From contig WHVD01000002.1 of the NCBI GenBank assembly GCA_015178975.1, forward strand, positions 868,001 through 932,000: a stretch of 64,000 bases of DNA. Direction: 5' to 3'. Each line of letters begins with the position of its first letter. Within the stretch, counting starts at the first letter, position 1. A program made the position numbers and the translations under genes. Positions 1 through 10,198 of the stretch are shown here, one piece after another. Below the pieces are notes generated by a model. It was not told where the DNA came from. It ran no database searches and was given only the letters and a program-made list of their open reading frames with translations. The stretch is from Hysterangium stoloniferum. Lineage: Eukaryota > Basidiomycota > Agaricomycetes > Hysterangiales > Hysterangiaceae.

Positions 1-150
1 AAATCACTAGCATACCAGACGTACATTAGGGCCTTCGAACAGATCGCATTGCATCATTTAAGGAATCTTTCAAACAGGACAGCAGCTGCCTAGGGTGGTT
101 GGGTGGGTGGCATAGTCTCGCCGCGTTGTTTGTAGGCAGCCATTGTGGGT

Positions 151-250
151 GAGCGGCGAGTCTTCCCACGCATACGCGGAGAGCTAACACTCTCCCCCTA
201 CCCAACCATACAACTTTGCGCAGATCAGTCCGAATTGGACAAGGCTGGAT
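151..250 (+). repeat. Dispersed repeat, copy 1 of a close direct pair
   Basis: About 100 bases from GAGCGGCGAGTCTTCCCACG to AAGGCTGGA recur almost unchanged at 560-659. A diverged inverted copy lies near 15113-15172. The core includes CATACGCGGAGAGCT. No coding potential is convincing. It could be a fragment of a MITE or of an LTR. Confidence 0.8.
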
Positions 251-559
251 AGTGTCGAGTGTCGTACGATCCCACGCTTGCCAGGAAAGTACGACACTCA
301 ACGTCCAGCTGAGCAGATGGGGGACTCCCACGCATTCTTTTCCTGACGACGACGACAAGCGATTCGCAGTCGTTATAATTTTACTCATTACACATTATCT
401 TTCTTTAATCCTTCTGAATTAGTTTACCCACCCACCCTTGCCCTTAGGCTGAGAACAGTTTTAATACAGTAATAATCAGTTTAATATCGAGAGATATTTG
501 AATTTCGTTTATTGGATTATCTTTGCAAGGTTGTAGATGCATGGGATGCCCGCCCTCCC

Positions 560-659
560 GAGCGGCGAGTCTTCCCACGCATACGCGGAGAGCTAACACT
601 CTCCCCCTACCCAACCATACAGCTTTGCACAGATCAGTCCGAATTGGACAAGGCTGGAT
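560..659 (+). repeat. Dispersed repeat, copy 2 of the direct pair
   Basis: Near-identical to 151-250; the few differences include G/A changes. It abuts the fragment at 660-745 that matches the upstream flank of the F-box genes near 21.0 and 29.4 kb, so the segment is a mosaic of repeat pieces. Confidence 0.8.
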
Positions 660-745
660 TGACGCATAGCCACCAGACGCAAGTAACGACGGCACGAGGA
701 CGATGATAGGCTCAACAAAAAAACAAAGAAACTTGAAGGATTACG
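660..745 (+). repeat. Fragment of the F-box-unit upstream flank
   Basis: The stretch with CATAGCCACCAGACGCAAGT and GGCACGAGGACGATGAT matches 21004-21085 almost exactly and 29434-29510 more loosely. Those copies lie upstream of F-box units 2 and 3. This piece is therefore a displaced remnant of the same duplicated unit, about 16 kb away from the array. Confidence 0.75.
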
Positions 746-848
746 ATTTTACACAGTACAGGGGATTGACAATACAGATTTCATTGGCATTGAACTCCTC
801 ACCGTTACTCCCCTCGCCTTCGCCCGTCATCTTATTCTATTTATTAGA

Positions 849-2077
849 CTATTCGTCAGACTCATCACCCTCGCTGTCACCCTCGCCATCACCGTCAATG
901 CCACCATCGTCGCCATCGCCGTCACTATCATCCTCGGCCTCGAGTTCTTCCAATACAAGCGAGATCTGATGACGAGCAATTTCAACTTTCAAAGCCTGCT
1001 CAAATTCGGTTCTATGGTCCAGACTTTCTGTTAGTCTCTCCAGTGTAGCTTCATCCTGCAAAGGGCTTCCAGAGGGGTATTTAATACCCTTCAGGGCAGT
1101 TTTCCAGACTTCCCTTTCGTTCATTAATGTATAAAAGTTCTCATAGGTGAAAAAAGGGTAGGTAAGAAAAGAGGGGAAAGGCACGGTGGTCCCAGGGAAA
1201 TCTATTATCCCTGTGATGTTGAAGTCATCATCCACCTGAATCATAATTGAACCATTGAGTTCGATTGAGAGAAATCATGGTCACATGTTGACTTACAAGA
1301 ATGTTGGCGCTGCTCAAATCGTCATGTTCAATAACAAATGGTCCAGTCTCAAATTCGGGGAGGGCAAGCAGGTCTGCCACCTGACGGCACTGGCGTACGG
1401 ATGATAGATATTTGGAATCACTGTCCGCGCTGGCATAGTGCAGACCCACTGTCTCATTAAAATCCATGATTGCGGAATAGAAACTCGAGGCTCGGGTGTA
1501 TGGTCCTTTCAATGGGAGTGGTGGTGCATTCCAAACCCTCTGACGCGCCTCACTACTCACCAAGGTGTGGGAGTGACATACTCTTCAACCACAATGTATT
1601 GAGCCAATTTTGTCAAAAGGGTGTGAAGCTATGCACTTAATCAGTAGCAATTGGTAAATAATACTGCAGACAATTACCTAGCTCCATCAAATATTCAGAA
1701 AGTTGGCGATGGAAACTTCTGGCTGTCGGTAGAAGGCGAACAAAGGCTTCACTAACCAATCTGGAGCGGTCCTCAAGGCTGATTTCCTCCGTCGGCTTAT
1801 TATCTGAACGATCAAGGCGAATATCGCTTAGACTGTCAACATTCGTAAGGAGAACGCTATGTCCCGGTAAACGTTCCATCAACATGTAGGACACTCTGAC
1901 CCTATTATCCGGCTCTGATTTGAGATGGCACGCAAAACAAACAAAAATATTAATTACCACCCCATATTTTCTCGCCGATTGTACAGTGTAAGTGTAGCCC
2001 ATTTCGGAGGCGTGATGCGTTGGCACCAAGTTCGCCTGTATGAACTGAAGATTCGACAAAGTTAAGTAGCTCTTCAA
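849..2077 (-). CDS. APH/choline-kinase-like phosphotransferase, multi-exon host gene
   Basis: At least three coding segments (2077-1637, about 1563-1297, 1235-849) read on the minus strand. Visible motifs are YMLMERLPG (hinge of a kinase-like fold), IEHDDLSSANIL (APH-family catalytic loop H-x-D-x4-N) and GIIDF (the metal-binding Asp position). These are characteristic of the aminoglycoside phosphotransferase/choline kinase superfamily expanded in fungi; the substrate cannot be told. An intron at 1296-1236 is clear: GTAAGT to TTCAG, 61 nt, joining NIL to VDDDFNITG in frame. A second intron likely lies between 1640 and 1570, but I could not settle its borders, and the frame there does not close cleanly, so a break is possible. 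The segment near 1975-1925 may hide another short intron. The C-terminus is a long Asp/Glu/Gly/Ser acidic tail (about 30 residues). The first exon, with an N-lobe, is not evident. Confidence 0.6.
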
Positions 2078-2079
2078 TT

Positions 2080-2834
2080 TCTCGACATCCAGAGGACAGC
2101 AATGAGTCGTTTTATTTACGTATATTATCGTTCAAATAATAGCAAATAGTGGAGGAATACAGGTGTTGGATTATATCGCGATGTGTCTGTGTCACACGTC
2201 CACAACTGTCGCATTTATGCGATGTCAAAAAAGCATTATATTCTATTAGTCTGAGTTGGAAAAGTTTTTCCTCAGTTCTCGTTTACTTTATACGAGACTG
2301 AGATTAGTGGATATTCTAGAAATAATGATCCCTAACTAATGCTGATCTGTTATTAGTATATTTGCTATAGGTTCAAACTACTACAACAGAAAGACCGTCC
2401 GGCCTTAGCTAGCTATGCCTGTAATTAACCGCGTGTCCGTAGGATTAATCTCAATTTTCTCTGTCAGAGCTCCTTAGCACTAATATTGCATCGTTCACAG
2501 GATAATGCGATGTCTGTCCCAACGTGATGTACGAGTGTCCTCTTCCCATAATCCTATTATATCGTGTTGTTTGTGTTACGACGACCATCATGCACTTTTT
2601 GTGTATAACTTCACCATCTCGCCACATTCCTCTCAAACTCAAAGTACCGATGTGCTTGCTCTCTCAGAAATCGAAAGATCGTGCAATTACATAATGGCCA
2701 TCATGAGCGGAGTCCATAGCTTCTGCGGTTCAGATCTTGGTGTCTTGAATTTACCAGAATGTCCCTCACGCCGGTTCAAAGTAAATATATACCAAATTGG
2801 AGGTAATCTGATATATTTTCCCTATCACTACCTA
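2080..2834. other. Intergenic stretch without a recognised gene
   Basis: AT-rich sequence upstream of the APH-like gene. Short open frames on both strands here lack domain motifs or plausible composition. Any promoter or first exon of the APH-like gene should lie in this stretch, but none can be pinned down. Confidence 0.4.
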
Positions 2835-3535
2835 TTACAGCTGTTTCGGGTACGTAGTGCGGAATTTGAAAATCAATAAAAAAATTCCGCTTTGGTCCCA
2901 AAAATAAATTGCCATGTAACTCCATAACGGGGAGAATGTAAGATATAATACTTTGTATTCACCATATATATATATGGGGCAAGCTATTCTGATACTCAGA
3001 ATTTCTTATTTCCTGCTATTTAACATTCGGACCTCTGTCAAAGAATCAGCTCCCCTGCCACAATTACACCCTTTTTCGGTTTGAAGCTTGGGGAGAATAA
3101 TATTATATATTATATATAAAAGTATAAACAAGAATGGATGCTTATACTGTACAGAATGTAGGGAACAGTGACAATTGTATGCTGCATTAGTGTATGTCTG
3201 CCCTTTCCCTACATTCTGCGCTGTATAGGCATCCATTCTTATTTATAGTTTTATATATAATATATAATATTATTCTCCCCAAGCTTCCAACCCAAAAAGG
3301 GTGTAATTGTGGTGGGGGAGCTGATTCTTTGACAGAGGTCCGAATGTTAAATAGCAGGAAATAAGAAATTCTGAGTATCAGAATAGCTTGCCCCATATAT
3401 ATATATGGTGAATACAAAGTATTATATCTTACATTCTCCCCGTTATGGAGTCACATGGCAATTTATTTTTGGGACCAAAGCGGAATTTTTTTATTGATTT
3501 TCAAATTCCACACTACGTACCCGAAACAGCTGTAA
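2835..3535. mobile_element. Foldback element: 0.7-kb near-perfect inverted repeat, Tc1-like MITE candidate
   Basis: Two arms of about 330 bases (2835-3167 and 3208-3535) are reverse complements with few mismatches, around a loop of about 40 bases. The outer ends read TA-CAGCTGTTTCGGGTACGTAG and its inverse, so the element begins with CAG and is flanked by TA, as expected for Tc1/mariner-type insertion. The arms carry ATATATATAT runs and no transposase. Open frames inside only reflect the palindrome. It would fold into one very long hairpin in single-stranded DNA or RNA. Confidence 0.85.
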
Positions 3536-5690
3536 CATCGAAATCCTATGTTTGGGAAACCTCTTACTGACCTAAACAGGGCGCAACATTGTAATCTAAT
3601 GCCGCTCATGGCAAATTATCTAAAACAGTGTTTTGCGACACAGCCTATCTGAGCCCAAGTGACTATGTCACTGCGACAATGTACAGATGTCCGATTCTTG
3701 CATCTCGCTTGTTGTTAGAAGATCAGTTTTAACGTTAAAATCATGTTACATACTTTTCATGTTTTGGCAGCTGATGGGTCAGGGCGGTGTGAAGACTTCT
3801 GATACTAACGGAATAGAATGACCGCAGACCCCGTCTATTAGTGGAAAAACAACCAACATCCACTTCGGGAAAGTCAATTCAGACTTAACACAATCATAGG
3901 TTATCCAAATGAGAAACGGACTCAACTAGTTTACCTTAGTCTTCCGGAATTCGGATGCACATAGCTGTTCATATATATAATATGGCACATCAGTCGTCTG
4001 CAGAGTAAATGAAAGAGTTAGAAGCCTGGCAAACAACATACATTTTCAGGGGCATCCTAATTCAAAGCCATCTGTTAAATTTGATGATGAAACACACCTT
4101 TTTATAGGGGGAGTCCACCAATTATTGCAACTTTTCATATGAAGATGCTAATTGTGGACCATGCATTTGGAGGTTAATGTGTGTCAGAACCACTATACAC
4201 CTCCCAGAGCATCCAACCTATATTGTCAGAAGGTGCTACACTAACTGACACAAGATATTGAGACACAAGTACTTTTATTACAAGCTTATTAAACCCTTGT
4301 ATATTGTGTATTGCAATAGAGTCAACTCATACTATTCATGGTAGTAGATGCAGGAAGTGCACCTCGATAGCAGAGACTGAAGCGCGAGCACTCGCGCAAA
4401 GGCAGAGAGGGGAGGGTATGTAATCCCATCGTCAATTGGGATCACTGGCGGTCATACAAGTTGACAGGACCACGGTGTATTGTCCAGAGCAGAACAAGAT
4501 ACAGGCAAGTGCAGCGTACGGTAAGATCTAAGGTCCTGAAAACTTCCCGGCTACTTATACTGTACAACACGGTGATTATGTAATCATGTAAAACTAAAGG
4601 GTCCATGCGTAAGACTGGGGGCACCAGGATTACAGGGTAGCACCTCTCCAGATCAGTCGAGTGGAAATCGCAAAACTAAATTGGGTGCTCCCAAGAGGAG
4701 GTAATGTGTAGAAAATTGACCTATGCGGAGAAGACCTCAAACAATACCTGTAACATCACATTCAACGATTCAAGTGATTCATGCCAATGCTAGACTGCGA
4801 AACGCCACTTTGTGGCCATGTAGTACCTATCAGAAACTACACCATGTCTGTAAACTTCTGAAGTAGTTCAGACGCCTTTTAATTGTCAAGTTCTGCAGGG
4901 ATATGCAATTAATTTGAAATGGATTATTGAAAACTAACGGGGACGTGCAATTGTTTACATGGATATATCCATGACACTCTAGTACTGTGCCTTCACAAGC
5001 AGATGTGCTTTTTATAGCTCAGAATGCAGTACACACTGACACGCTGACACGCTTAATTTGTAGTTCGAGGTTAGGCAATTCCCAGTGAGCTCAGAACACA
5101 ATTTCAACAAAAATGGTTATGTAGTGCAACAACCAAAGAAGGATTAGTGTATGCTCACTTATGATAACCCTTTGTTGGGGTCTCGGCATGCCAATTCAGG
5201 TAGGGTAAGATGATTGTTATCATCGGCTCTGTCATATCAAATATCAGGAGGGGACACAACGGGGTTGCTGATCGCACTGGCAACCGGATAATGCATACCA
5301 TGTCCTTAGGCAGTTGCAGAAACAGTCTGTTATCGGCACTGACAGAAAGCTTCACTTCATCATTGGATGGGTCATAAGAAAATTCCGATGAAAAGAAGAG
5401 TTCGAGTCAATATATTTGAAATAATACAAGGAAAGAATCTTTTCAATGCCAAATCTTTCCTGACTTCTCAGACCATGGAGTCAACGGGAGGATACCACGA
5501 GCGGTAAGGAAGGCAGGGAACGCCATATTCACACAAGGCCGTTGCCGTGTCCGATTTACACCCGGTGCTCTTGAATGCTTCAAGCTATGAAAGGTTGTGC
5601 TGAACCCCCATTGATATAGGAAGAGAAATAACGACATTGTGAAATTTCAAATTGGCTGAAAACCAATGCTGTGAAGGTAATTACAGTAAA
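3536..5690. other. 2.1-kb stretch with no recognised gene
   Basis: No frame longer than about 66 codons shows a domain or convincing composition. The piece 4436-4640 is repeated at about 14185-14335. A 66-codon frame at 5355-5155 (minus) has no recognised match. Confidence 0.4.
4436..4640. repeat. Dispersed non-coding repeat, copy 1
   Basis: Shares blocks such as GACCACGGTGTATTG and, further on, ACTAAAG-GTCCA with 14185-14335 in the same order. The identity of the element is unknown. Confidence 0.6.
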
Positions 5691-5699
5691 TCCAAACTC

Positions 5700-6408
5700 T
5701 TGTCAGAAAGAATATATGTATTTGGACCAGCGGTCAAGAGTTTAGTGGTTGAAAAGTAAACCAAATTTTTGTGGTTGGTTATAACATCTATTGGATGAGC
5801 CGATCTTTCTAGATAATGTCACCATGTATTGAAAGCTTCAAATATTGCGAGTAGGTCCTTGTTGTGAACATCATAGTTGAGTTTGGGTGCTGAGAACATG
5901 TGAGACAAGAAGGCTACTGGGTGAACTTCACTGTCGGTGTCCAGAATGGACAATATCGCATTAAGCACATAATCCGAGGTGTCAGTTTCCACAATGAGTT
6001 GAACATTGGGCTTCCAGTGTGACAAAATAGGGGCAGATGTAAACACACTTTTCAATTCTTGGCATTCCTTGGAGAAATTCCATGGGGCATCTTTACAAGT
6101 AAGACAAGTGAGTGGAATGGTAAATTTTGAGTAGTTGTGAATGAAACAACGATAAAAATTGGCAAAGCCTAAAAAGGACTGAATGTCCTTAACCTTTCAG
6201 GGTTCCAGCCAATCTTGAATGGCTTGAATTTTAGCATCATCCATGCAGAGACCATCAGGTCCCATCATGAAACCTAAATATTCAACTGTGTCAACATCAT
6301 AAGAACATTTTTTCCATTTGCAAAAAGACCATGTTTTCAAAGTCTTTGGAGAACTTCATAGACATGTTTGTCATGAAGTGTAGGGTGTTCTGAAAATATG
6401 AGGATGTC
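5700..6408 (-). mobile_element. Ty3/gypsy pol fossil (reverse transcriptase end plus RNase H)
   Basis: Minus-strand translation shows a Ty3-type RNase H start (TSAPILSHWKP, VETDTSDY) followed by LNYDVHNKDLLAIFEAFNTW. At its upstream edge lies a DILIFSE-like end of the polymerase palm motif. This corresponds to the pol segment at 56.4-55.6 kb in the family B element. It is a broken, 5'-cut fragment bordered by the LTR-like block at 6409. There are several breaks and no LTRs of its own. Confidence 0.85.
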
Positions 6409-7500
6409 TGTTATGTATTTTTAAAGGTTTTTCTATTTTTCGCAATTTCCCCAAAACGAATTTCTTAACAAAGGCTTTAAATGTACTTATATCGTGATTA
6501 TTAAATTGTACAATATTCTCTCGATTTATATTGAATTTATGCAATTTAGTTTGTATTTTTATCTTATAAATTGAGGGGACTACGAAATTTCTACTTTTAT
6601 TCTTTTTTAACTATATATCTACAAACTGGCCACCTGGCGCTTATTACACAACGTGCGGAATATTCGTCACAATAAGTGACCGGTAGTCACAACAAGTGAC
6701 CAGTCATCACAACAAGTGACCATCGTCACAACGTGTGATAGTCACAAGGGCGCGTGACAGTCACAAGGGCGCGTGACAGTCACAAGGGCGCGTGACAGTC
6801 ACAAGGGCGCGTGACAGTCACAAGGCGCGACAGACATCACACGTGCACTAGCGCGGGAATATTATGTCATACTCCATGTCATCTAGGAATATTATGTCAT
6901 ACATTATGTCATCTGGGAATACATGTCATATATTATGTCATCATATATGCTACAACAGAGAATGGTGGAAATGTCTAAAACATTCCAAGTAAAATAGCTA
7001 AAATAGGATAGAAATAAAGTTCAATATGTCTCTAAATGTCTCAGATCTCAGTGTATATAAGGAGCTCTGCTCCAGCCATGAAATATAACCAATTTTATCA
7101 ACCCATTTACACCACATCTGTGTGTCACTGCAGCAAGCAGCCTACTCCACCCCAATCTGGGCAGTTGGACATCTAATTCCACCTCTATCAGAGCTGTTGG
7201 AAACCCTTGCCACCTCTATCAGAGTTGTTGGCCCAATCAGATCCCTTGTCACCTCAATCTGAGCTGTTGACTGATCTGTTGTTCACCTTGTCACCTCAAT
7301 CTGAGTTGTTGACTTATTTGTTCCCCCTTGCCACCTCTTAATTGAGTAGCTGGCTTTATTACTTTTTCTGACTTCTATTTAAGTTGTTGGAATCCATTGC
7401 CACCTCGGTTAGAGTTGTTGGCTATCAACCAAGTAATAAATAAATTGTTTGTTTGATTGTTTGAAATTAGAATTATATTCCAATTGTTCCATTCCTAACA
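6409..7500 (+). mobile_element. LTR-like block with internal minisatellite and TATA box (fossil)
   Basis: Bounded by TGTTA at 6409 and TAACA at 7500, as in the LTRs of this window. It contains GTGTATATAAGGAGCTCTGC near 7052, a good TATA box, then a degenerate CCACCTC-AATCTGAG-TTGTTG repeat (about 7170-7410). No clean target duplication is seen. The right edge resembles an internal part of LTR family A (CATTCCTAACACCAA), so this may instead be the diverged 5' part of the LTR that continues to 8556. Confidence 0.5.
6665..6832 (+). repeat. Minisatellite, 19-bp unit GTGACAGTCACAAGGGCGC
   Basis: Five near-identical 19-bp units (about 6740-6832) follow a looser array of GTCACAACAAGTGACC units. Each unit contains the small palindrome GTGACAGTCAC. 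It sits upstream of the TATA box in the LTR-like block, a position where enhancer-type repeats are common; that role is inference. Confidence 0.9.
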
Positions 7501-8556
7501 CCAATTATGGTGTTTACTTATCTCATTTCATGATTACTAGTTTGGATTTCATTATTACTGGATTTGGTATAACATACATTCCACAGTCTATATAGTCTGG
7601 CAGATGTTGTACATACAATCCAGTCAGAAAATCAGCTTAGATTCCCCCAGTAATCTCAGTACATTTTCCACTCTATTCCTCTCTTTGAAACGCACCACTA
7701 TTTACCTCATTGGAGCCCACAGGCTCTGACCTATCCATCACTTGACCTCTGACTCATCACTGCCTGACCCCTCAACCTCCATGGGCTTCCCACAGTCAAT
7801 CCTCTGACCTCTCAACCCACTAACCACTCCCAGACTCCCTGGGCTTCCTGTCTGCCTGTCTGAAATTGGACAACAGGATCTCACAAGGGCACAGCCTATT
7901 GTTAAGTGCCATGTCGGGAACTTATTCCGGAACTATCGGGAAGCAACCGGGAAGTCGGAAACTACTAGATAGGGTCAGGACGTTGGCTTCAGCTCATGTG
8001 CTGCGCCTCTACGCAAACGCTCAATGTCCTTGATTTCGGAGGTGAGGCTTATGATGGAAGATACGGATATTCAGAGTTCCGGAGAGTTCCGAATATCGAG
8101 CATACAGAAAGATGGGAGAAGGAATAAGAAACTAAGTCGATATCAGATCTAAGGTAAAGTACAAATTCGCGGAAACTAATATAAGTCTGCTCATTATTGT
8201 ACTACAAACTAAGACCATAATAAGACGGAAATGGAAGTGTTCTTAAAACAGAAATACAATAAGACACATTAGGAAGACAATATTCCAAAACGGGAATATA
8301 ACAAACAAACGAGTGAATACTTGTCAATGGACAAATTACCAAATGCAGAACAAGGGAAGAATGCGGATGATACGGTAACTATGATGTTCCGTAGTCGGAG
8401 ATTGGAAGTCGGAAGTCGGAAGTGGGAGATCGGAAGTCGGATATTGAAACATCCAGGAATGGGTCGTAACACCTATAAGCTGAAGCCAAGTCCTACTGGC
8501 TTTCCCATAGGTTTCTCCAGAAACCCTCCGATAAGCTCCACCCACACTCCTTAACA
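7501..8556 (+). mobile_element. LTR family A copy (fossil), interrupted by a family B solo LTR
   Basis: Matches the solo LTR A at 40564-41267 from the GGTGTTTACTTATCTCAT block through the TATA region (CTATATAGTC), the AGCCCACAGGCTCTGAC palindrome and the end CACTCCTTAACA. A family B LTR sits inside it at 7900-8471. The left part is replaced by, or merges with, the block at 6409-7500. Confidence 0.75.
7900..8471 (-). mobile_element. Solo LTR, family B (Ty3/gypsy), inside LTR A
   Basis: Runs from TGTTAAGTGCC to GTCGTAACA and matches both LTRs of the chromodomain element at 52.1-59.6 kb, in the same orientation. Perfect 5-bp target duplication CCTAT (7895-7899 and 8472-8476) shows a clean insertion followed by LTR-LTR recombination. 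Confidence 0.95.
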
Positions 8557-9800
8557 AGAGGTTCTTACAGATTGTTGGCATAGGTTTTCAATCCCATGAT
8601 GTCATCAATGGGTTGGCCTTCCAGTAGGTAAAGCTATTCTGTAGGTAGAGTCAAGATCAAACAATGTGTTTCTTCCTTCCAGTCTTGATGGAACATAGAG
8701 GAAGTGATACAGCTTAATTCTTCATTGGATATATTGTACTGGAGTTTCATGATTGTGATAGTTGGTGAAATCTCATTTCTTCCCATTCCAAGACTAAAGA
8801 TTCATGCCATTTAGTTCCAAACAGACCTTTGACAATACCCCAAAGGAAGGACCCCATGAGATCAACTGAAATCAGTCCCATGATCACAGTCCCAAGCACT
8901 CCACCAGATCGTAGCATTGCCCATGAGTTGTCTAGGGAGAGTGACCCCTACTAGTGAGCTCATTGATTCTGAAATTTCCAAAAGACTCATAATGTCCAGG
9001 TTACATATACTCTAACACTTTGGAATGACTTCCATCATATTCAGGGAGATCAGACCATTTTATCTTGATGTCATTAGTATTCAGGGTAAGTGCCTTATTC
9101 TTTGGTAACTCATTGTCTTTAGTGCTAGCTCAAGATGAGTTTGGCAGTCCAGGAGTTCTGGGGTTCTGCCCCCCACATCCCTGGTTTCCATTAGGACCGT
9201 CTGAGCTTCCAGATGAGTTGGTCAGTTCTCCTCCTGGAGGAAGGAGCAGGTTAATCCTCATAGGCAAGGGACAGTGAGTTTCATCTGGGTCCAGTGATCC
9301 TTGACTGAATACTCGACCTGCTATTCCTTCAACAAATGCAGTCAAAAAAGATGGTCAACCTTTATTGGTGATCAGTCTGTCTAGAGTCCAGTGGGAGTCG
9401 TCAAAGGGGTTCAGAGTGTTAGGGGTGGTGTCAAAAGTTACTCAAGCACAGGGGTTTTATGTTGGGAGTTGTTTATCATTCCCTTGAAGCTTCCCTTTCC
9501 AGTTCAGCCACGCCGAGAAGGTGATGTGGTTGGTGAAGGGAAGGGGTGACTGAGGTGTTCCATCACTTCAATCCTTATGTCTGTCAGAACATCTTGCAGG
9601 ATCAGTGGATGATTGAGTGAATGGAGGAAGCAAGTATCAGGGGAACCATTGAGCTCTCGTACAAATGGGTCAGTCATAGAAGCTGGAGACCAGGGTATTT
9701 GCATCATCTCATCATAGTCATGCAGTAATTCCATCATCATTTCTTTGTGTTTTCTTTGGTTGTGCATGAGTCTAGACTGGAGGCTGAAATACAATAGCTG
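8557..9800 (-). mobile_element. Gag-like retroelement fossil
   Basis: Minus-strand pieces include LTAFVEGIAGRVFSQGSL, a Gly/Pro/Asn-rich linker, and WSDLPEYDGSHSKVLEYM, which resembles the start of a Ty3/gypsy gag (x-P-x-YDGS). The stretch 9794-9504 gives a 96-residue acidic, His-rich segment. It is heavily broken and no LTR can be assigned. The assignment rests mainly on the YDGS motif and context. Confidence 0.4.
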
Positions 9801-10198
9801 AGGTGATGCTAACTAGGATGGCGTGTATTTAAGGTATATTGGGTGACTTTTCATAAAGAGAATACTCTACAGATATTCAGTAGTCAATATTGGGAAGAAC
9901 ATGATTACATATGATCAATATGTGCAAAATCTGCAATGTGTCATTGTGTATGCTTGTTATGACTGTGTTGTAACTGTGTCACAACCTGACAGTCCCCAAG
10001 GATATTACCATCTACTGACGTTCCAAGTTATTGATCAAGTCTTCATTTCAGCAACCATTGGAACACCAACACTGATGTATACCTTCATGGTGATCAAACC
10101 CTGTTTACACCCCTGTCAAAATATACTTGTACCATCTGGTTATGCTTTGATACATCCCCTTTCACTATAATGATCTGTTCTACTCTATGTTTCACCTA

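Noticed and set aside
703-969. 88-codon Ser/Pro-rich plus-strand frame
   Set aside because: Opposite strand of the acidic tail of the APH-like gene; composition mirrors the GAY/GGY codons there.
3006-3417. Two 76-codon frames in the palindrome
   Set aside because: They read the two arms of the same inverted repeat and have AT-driven composition.
6740-6832. CRISPR-like array of short palindromic repeats
   Set aside because: Units are contiguous 19-mers without spacers; a minisatellite in a fungal LTR-like block.
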